Notes under the pieces: model-generated
The model's database searches: none
What the model saw: the letters and a program-made list of their open reading frames with translations, nothing else
Told to the model about the DNA's origin: nothing
In this document: positions 60,245 to 64,000 of the stretch, piece after piece
How positions within the stretch are numbered: position 1 is the stretch's first letter
How the letters are laid out: each line of letters starts with the position of its first letter
Translations under genes and position numbers: made by a program
NCBI RefSeq assembly: GCF_003063375.1
Contig: NZ_NERY01000001.1
Coordinates: 1,054,001-1,118,000 of the forward strand
Length of the DNA stretch: 64,000 bases
Source of the DNA: Limnohabitans sp. MMS-10A-178
GTDB taxonomy: Bacteria; Pseudomonadota; Gammaproteobacteria; Burkholderiales; Burkholderiaceae_C
Reading direction: 5' to 3'

Positions 60245-61164
60245 TGGAAACGTATGCCTTGTTGATCGCAGCCACTTTGAATGCAGGCACAGTGCTGGCC
60301 ATTGCCGCCTTGGGCTTGCTCATCAATGAAAAAGCGGGGGTGGTGAACTTAGGCGCTGAGGGCATGATGTTGTGCGCAGCCATTGCGGGTTTTGCCGCGG
60401 TGGTGCACACCGGCAGTGACCTGATGGGGTTTTTGGCAGGCATGGGAGCTGGCGCTTTGTTGGGTGCCATATTTGGTGTCATGGTCATCTACCTCAGCAC
60501 CAACCAATATGCCACTGGTTTGGCCTTGAGTTTGTTTGGGGTTGGCTTTTCAGCATTTGTGGGTATTTCCTATGTGCAAGAAAAACTCCCACCTCGACCA
60601 AAGTTTGAAATTCCTTTTTTGGCAGACATTCCGCTGGTGGGTTCCGCCTTTTTCAAACAGCACCCCTTGGTGTACGGCGTGATTGCATTTGTTTTGGCAC
60701 TCATTTGGTTTTTTTACAAAACCCGCACAGGTTTGGTGCTTCGGTCGGTGGGTGAGTCACCCGAATCGGCGCATGCGCTTGGTTATCCAGTCCGAAGAAT
60801 TCGATTTTTTGCTGTGATCGTGGGCGGTGCTTTGTGCGGTCTGGCGGGCGCCTACATTTCTGTGGTCTATACGCCCCTTTGGGTGGAAGGCATGGTGGCA
60901 GGGAAGGGCTGGATTGCGTTGGCTTTAACCACCTTCGCCACTTGGCGGCCGGCGCGAATTTTGCTTGGCGCGTACTTGTTTGGAGGGGTCACCATGATTC
61001 AGTTTCATTTGCAAGGTTTGGGTGTGCAAGTGCCCAGTCAGTGGCTGTCTGCGCTGCCATACCTTGCGACCATTGTGGTGTTGGCCTTGATCTCTCGAAA
61101 TCCGGCTTGGATTCGGGTCAATATGCCGGCCTCTTTAGGCAAACCCTTTCAACCCAGTTCATAA
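60244..61164 (+). CDS. BMP-type ABC transporter permease 2
   Basis: 306 residues from ATG 60244, overlapping the TGA of the first permease; the track start at 60193 is inside it. METYALLIAATLNAGTVLAIAALGLLINEKAGVVNLGAEGMML is the N-terminal signature of the second permease of nucleoside-type BPD_transp_2 systems. About eight helices. It completes the channel with the first permease, and the receptor gene follows 42 bases later. Confidence 0.92.
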   Translation: METYALLIAATLNAGTVLAIAALGLLINEKAGVVNLGAEGMMLCAAIAGFAAVVHTGSDLMGFLAGMGAGALLGAIFGVMVIYLSTNQYATGLALSLFGVGFSAFVGISYVQEKLPPRPKFEIPFLADIPLVGSAFFKQHPLVYGVIAFVLALIWFFYKTRTGLVLRSVGESPESAHALGYPVRRIRFFAVIVGGALCGLAGAYISVVYTPLWVEGMVAGKGWIALALTTFATWRPARILLGAYLFGGVTMIQFHLQGLGVQVPSQWLSALPYLATIVVLALISRNPAWIRVNMPASLGKPFQPSS

Positions 61165-61206
61165 TGTTTTTTTCGTCCACCCCTGTTCATCCATAAAGGA
61201 AATTTC

Positions 61207-62322
61207 ATGACCGTTTTGAACAAGCGATCGATTCTCAAAATCGCTGCAATCTCCGTCGTTGCTGCTGCCACCCTAGTGGCTTGCGGTAAAAAAGAAGAAG
61301 CCAAGCCTGCTGCCAAGGCTGAGCCTCTCAAAGTGGCATTTGCCTACGTCGGCCCTGTGGGCGATGGCGGTTGGACATTCGCTCACGACAACGCTCGCAA
61401 AGAACTGGAAAAACAGTTTGGCGACAAGATCGTAACCACCTTTGTTGAAAAAGTGCCAGAAAGTGCTGATGCAGAGCGCGTCTTCCGCGACTTGGCCAGC
61501 CAAGGCAACAAAGTGATCTTCGGCACCACCTTTGGCTACATGGATCCCATGTTGAAGGTTGCTGCAGACAACAAAGAAATCAAGTTTGAACATGCTACCG
61601 GTTACAAAACAGCCGACAACATGCGCACATACGACAGCCGCACTTACGAAGGTGCGTACATGGCAGGCGTGATTGCAGGCAAGATGACCAAGTCCAACAC
61701 CTTGGGTGTGGTGGCTTCTATTCCAATTCCTGAAGTCATTCGCAACATCAACACCTTCACAATGGGTGCGCAGTCTGTCAACCCCAAAGTGAAGACCAAA
61801 GTGGTTTGGATCAATGAATGGTTCAACCCACCGAAGGAATCAGAAGCAGCCACAGCCCTGATCAATGGTGGTGCTGACGTACTGATGCAAAACACCGACT
61901 CTTCCGCTGTGTTGCAAACGGCTGAAAAAATGGGCAAGCGCGCTTTCGGTTGGGACTCTGACATGACAGCCTACGGTCCTAAGGCTCACTTAGGCTCTGC
62001 CATCATCAACTGGGCACCTTACTACATCAAGTCGGTGGGTGAAGCCCTCGATGGCAAATGGTCTACAAGTCAAAGCTGGTGGGGCGTGAAAGAAGGCGCC
62101 ATCGACATGGTGAACGTAGCAACCGATGTGCCTGACGACATCAAGAAGCGCGTTGACGAAATCAAGGCTGGCTTGAAAGACGGTAGCTTCAATATCTGGA
62201 AAGGTCCTATCGTGGGACAAGACGGCAAAGAAGTACTGGCCAAGGATGTTGTCGCTGACGACAAGTTCTTGAGCGGTATCAAGTTCTACGTCAAAGGCGT
62301 GGAAGGCAAAGTGCCTAACTGA
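61207..62322 (+). CDS. BMP-family ABC substrate-binding lipoprotein
   Basis: 371 residues with AAAGGAAA before the ATG. A lipoprotein signal (AAISVVAAATLVACGKKEE) is followed by a Lys/Ala-rich linker and the BMP domain: VAFAYVGPVGDGGWTFAHDNARKELEKQFGD, KVIFGTTFGYMDPML, YEGAYMAGVIAGKMTKSNTLGVVASIPIPEVIRNINTF and ADVLMQNTDSSAVLQTAEKMG. BMP proteins bind purine nucleosides or related nucleobase compounds. Its position at the end of the purine island supports purine uptake; the exact ligand is inferred. A strong terminator follows. Confidence 0.93.
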   Translation: MTVLNKRSILKIAAISVVAAATLVACGKKEEAKPAAKAEPLKVAFAYVGPVGDGGWTFAHDNARKELEKQFGDKIVTTFVEKVPESADAERVFRDLASQGNKVIFGTTFGYMDPMLKVAADNKEIKFEHATGYKTADNMRTYDSRTYEGAYMAGVIAGKMTKSNTLGVVASIPIPEVIRNINTFTMGAQSVNPKVKTKVVWINEWFNPPKESEAATALINGGADVLMQNTDSSAVLQTAEKMGKRAFGWDSDMTAYGPKAHLGSAIINWAPYYIKSVGEALDGKWSTSQSWWGVKEGAIDMVNVATDVPDDIKKRVDEIKAGLKDGSFNIWKGPIVGQDGKEVLAKDVVADDKFLSGIKFYVKGVEGKVPN

Positions 62323-62343
62323 TCAAACTTGATTTTCAGTTTG

Positions 62344-62377
62344 AAAAGCCGCGCTTCTTTTGAAGCGCGGCTTTTTT
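62344..62377. terminator. Rho-independent terminator after the BMP receptor gene
   Basis: AAGCCGCGCTTC-tttt-GAAGCGCGGCTT is a perfect 12-bp stem with TTTTTT after it on the plus side and TTTT on the minus side. It can end both the ABC operon and the convergent peptidase gene. Confidence 0.9.
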
Positions 62378-62382
62378 CATGC

Positions 62383-63999
62383 TTACTTTTTATTCTTTGC
62401 TGCAAAATCACCCGCATACACATTGAGAAATTGTGCGGGGTTGAAGAATTTGCGAATGGCGGCATTCACTTCCGCCAGTGTCACGGTGTCAATTTGGGCA
62501 TCGACTTTTTCAACAAAAGCCAGGGTGCGATTGGCAGATGTTTGTGCCACATGGCCCGCGGCCAAAGCACGGTCTTGTGCGCGGCTAATTTTGCGCTCTT
62601 CTTGCCATCCACGTTTGGCGTCAGCCAGCTCTTCAGCCGTGATGCCGTCTTTGACAAACTTGGCCATCTCTTCACTCACAGCAGTTTTGAGCTTGTCTAA
62701 ATTTTGCGGTGCATAAATGGCGTACATGGCCCACATGCCCGAAGCTTCAAAAGCACTGGCACTGAGTTGACTGCCAGCGCCATAGCTCAAGCCATCTTTT
62801 TGACGCAAACGATCAAACAATCTGGACTTGACGCCACCGCCTAAAACACGGTTGGCCAATTGCAAGGGCACAAATTCTGGATTTGTGTCTTGAAGTGGTA
62901 CGGGCAAGCCCGCCACAAAGAAGGCATTGGACTTGTCGGGTGCTTCAAGTTGAATGACAGAAGCTTTGGGGTTTTTGGGGTCTGCTTTGAGTCGAGCATA
63001 TGGCTTGGGACTCTTCCAATCGTTGAACAGTTGGCCAATTTGCGCTTGCGAAGCCGCGCTGTCGAAGTCGCCTACCAAGGCAAACTCACTGTTGCTCACA
63101 CCATAGAAGCCGCTGTGAAATTGTTTCACTTGGTCTAACTTCAGAGCTTTCAATGCGGCGATAGATTCATCGAGGGTACGAGTAGCGCGAACGTCGCCTT
63201 TGGGGTAAGTATCGAGTGCCAAAGCCATGGCCAAAGAGCCCATGGCATTGGGTTCGCTGCGTTGACTTTCAAGGCCTGCAATGCTTTCTTGAATTAGCAA
63301 ATCAAATTCCTTTTGGCTGAGTTGAGGCTTGCGCAAAATGTCGCGAATGAGATTGAGAACCTCAGGCACGTTTTTTCGCAAAGAATCAAAACGAACCGTG
63401 ACGGTTTGACCGCTGCCACTCACTTCGAGCTGTGTTTTCAATTCGTCCAGTTTGGCTGAAATTTGAGCGCGTTGTAAATCGCCTGCGCCACGTGAAAGCA
63501 AATTGGCGGTCACGATGGCTGTGCTGGCTTGATTGAACAAAGAAGTTTGATCGCCAAATCGCAGGGTCAGTATGCCGCTCACTGTTTCGCCTCGAGTTTT
63601 CTTGGGCGTCAAAATGAGCTTCATGCCACTGACAAGCGTCAGACGCTGTGTGCGCTTCTCAATGTTGGCCAAGCTGATGTCAAACACCTCGCCTTCCGTG
63701 GCAGCTGCTTTGCCCTTGTAATTGGCAACCAGTTTGTCGACATCCACAGGCTCTGGAAACTTCGCACGGTCGGGGGTCGTGGTTGGAATGAACTGGCCCA
63801 GTGTGCGATTGCTTTCTTTGAAATAGTTGGTGGCAGCGGCTTGTAGGTCGGCAAGGGTGAGGGCTTCAATTCGATCGCGGTGTAAAAAGAATAGCCGCCA
63901 ATCGCCATTGGCAATAGATTCTGAAAGTTGAACTGCCAACCTTTGGGGGTCGTTGATGGTCTTGTCGATCTCACTTAGCAAACTGGCTTTGGCTCGTTT
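62383..63999 (-). CDS. M16-family (pitrilysin/insulinase-like) peptidase, partial at right edge
   Basis: About 539 residues visible and still open at the window edge (KRAKASLLSEIDKTINDP), so the N-terminus and any HxxEH zinc motif lie outside. The track uses an internal TTG at 63981. The visible part includes the end of the first M16 half and the second half, with LILTPKKTRGETVSGILTLRFGDQTSL, VTVRFDSLRKNVPEVLNLIRDIL and FALVGDFDSAASQAQIGQLFNDW, and LFDRLRQKDGLSYGAGSQLSASAF. It may be a full-length two-domain zinc peptidase in the periplasm; whether it is the catalytic or non-catalytic member cannot be decided here. Confidence 0.85.
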   Translation of the reverse strand, partial: KRAKASLLSEIDKTINDPQRLAVQLSESIANGDWRLFFLHRDRIEALTLADLQAAATNYFKESNRTLGQFIPTTTPDRAKFPEPVDVDKLVANYKGKAAATEGEVFDISLANIEKRTQRLTLVSGMKLILTPKKTRGETVSGILTLRFGDQTSLFNQASTAIVTANLLSRGAGDLQRAQISAKLDELKTQLEVSGSGQTVTVRFDSLRKNVPEVLNLIRDILRKPQLSQKEFDLLIQESIAGLESQRSEPNAMGSLAMALALDTYPKGDVRATRTLDESIAALKALKLDQVKQFHSGFYGVSNSEFALVGDFDSAASQAQIGQLFNDWKSPKPYARLKADPKNPKASVIQLEAPDKSNAFFVAGLPVPLQDTNPEFVPLQLANRVLGGGVKSRLFDRLRQKDGLSYGAGSQLSASAFEASGMWAMYAIYAPQNLDKLKTAVSEEMAKFVKDGITAEELADAKRGWQEERKISRAQDRALAAGHVAQTSANRTLAFVEKVDAQIDTVTLAEVNAAIRKFFNPAQFLNVYAGDFAAKNKK

Positions 64000-64000
64000 G

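Overview
The window looks like a chromosomal segment of a betaproteobacterium of the order Burkholderiales, most likely a Comamonadaceae relative (Limnohabitans/Rhodoferax/Polaromonas type). This rests on the housekeeping block greB | spoT-rpoZ-gmk-yicC | rph-rdgB-hemW, a full System I cytochrome c maturation operon (ccmABCDEFGHI), a Bug-type tripartite tricarboxylate transporter receptor, and a Burkholderiales-style purine degradation cluster. The genus is an inference; no rRNA gene is present. I see no prophage, insertion sequence or CRISPR array.

Layout. 1-5 kb: phosphate starvation genes, with pstS-pstC-pstA(partial) divergent from a Tat-exported PhoX phosphatase, and a Pho-box-like site in front of each. 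5-11 kb: a tyrosine-phosphatase-like gene and a Bat-type operon (PDZ-less S1C protease, MoxR ATPase, DUF58, VWA protein), with a second VWA protein divergent from it. 11-13 kb: class II aldolase, D-2-hydroxyacid dehydrogenase, tRNA-Arg(ACG). 13-21 kb: greB, the stringent response and nucleotide block, RNase PH, RdgB, HemW. 20.8-23.7 kb: a MarR-like regulator and an orphan form-II CoxL-like molybdenum hydroxylase subunit. 23.7-31.3 kb: a small membrane protein, then all nine ccm genes. 31.3-36.6 kb: FAD monooxygenase, Bug receptor, RraA-like aldolase, S41 peptidase lipoprotein. 36.6-37.1 kb: terminator, tRNA-Ser(TGA), a 29-bp repeat and a decayed ureD remnant. 37.1-39.4 kb: a K+ channel-like protein with two tandem voltage-sensor domains and a small membrane protein next to it.

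39.5-62.3 kb is a purine catabolism island. It holds a TauT/NitT-like ABC importer, an M20 hydrolase, a UraD-allantoate amidohydrolase fusion, PuuE allantoinase, a GntR regulator, UraH, XdhA/XdhB/XdhC, PuuD urate oxidase with a cytochrome c domain, an 8-oxoguanine/guanine deaminase-like enzyme, a glycerate 2-kinase, a Crp/Fnr regulator and a complete BMP-type (nucleoside-like) ABC importer. Together these would take up purines, convert guanine/xanthine through urate, hydroxyisourate, OHCU, allantoin and allantoate, and feed the glyoxylate carbon towards glycerate. A palindrome, AAAGTGTATACACTTT, occurs in front of the transporter receptor gene, between gntR and uraH, and (one pair broken) before puuD; this is most simply the operator of the GntR protein. 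The window ends in an M16 peptidase gene cut by the right edge.

The most unusual items are the tandem voltage-sensor channel, the ureD pseudogene lying beside a dispersed repeat, the predicted GntR operator set, the UraD-AllC fusion next to an M20 enzyme with an altered metal-site motif, and the orphan CoxL-like protein.
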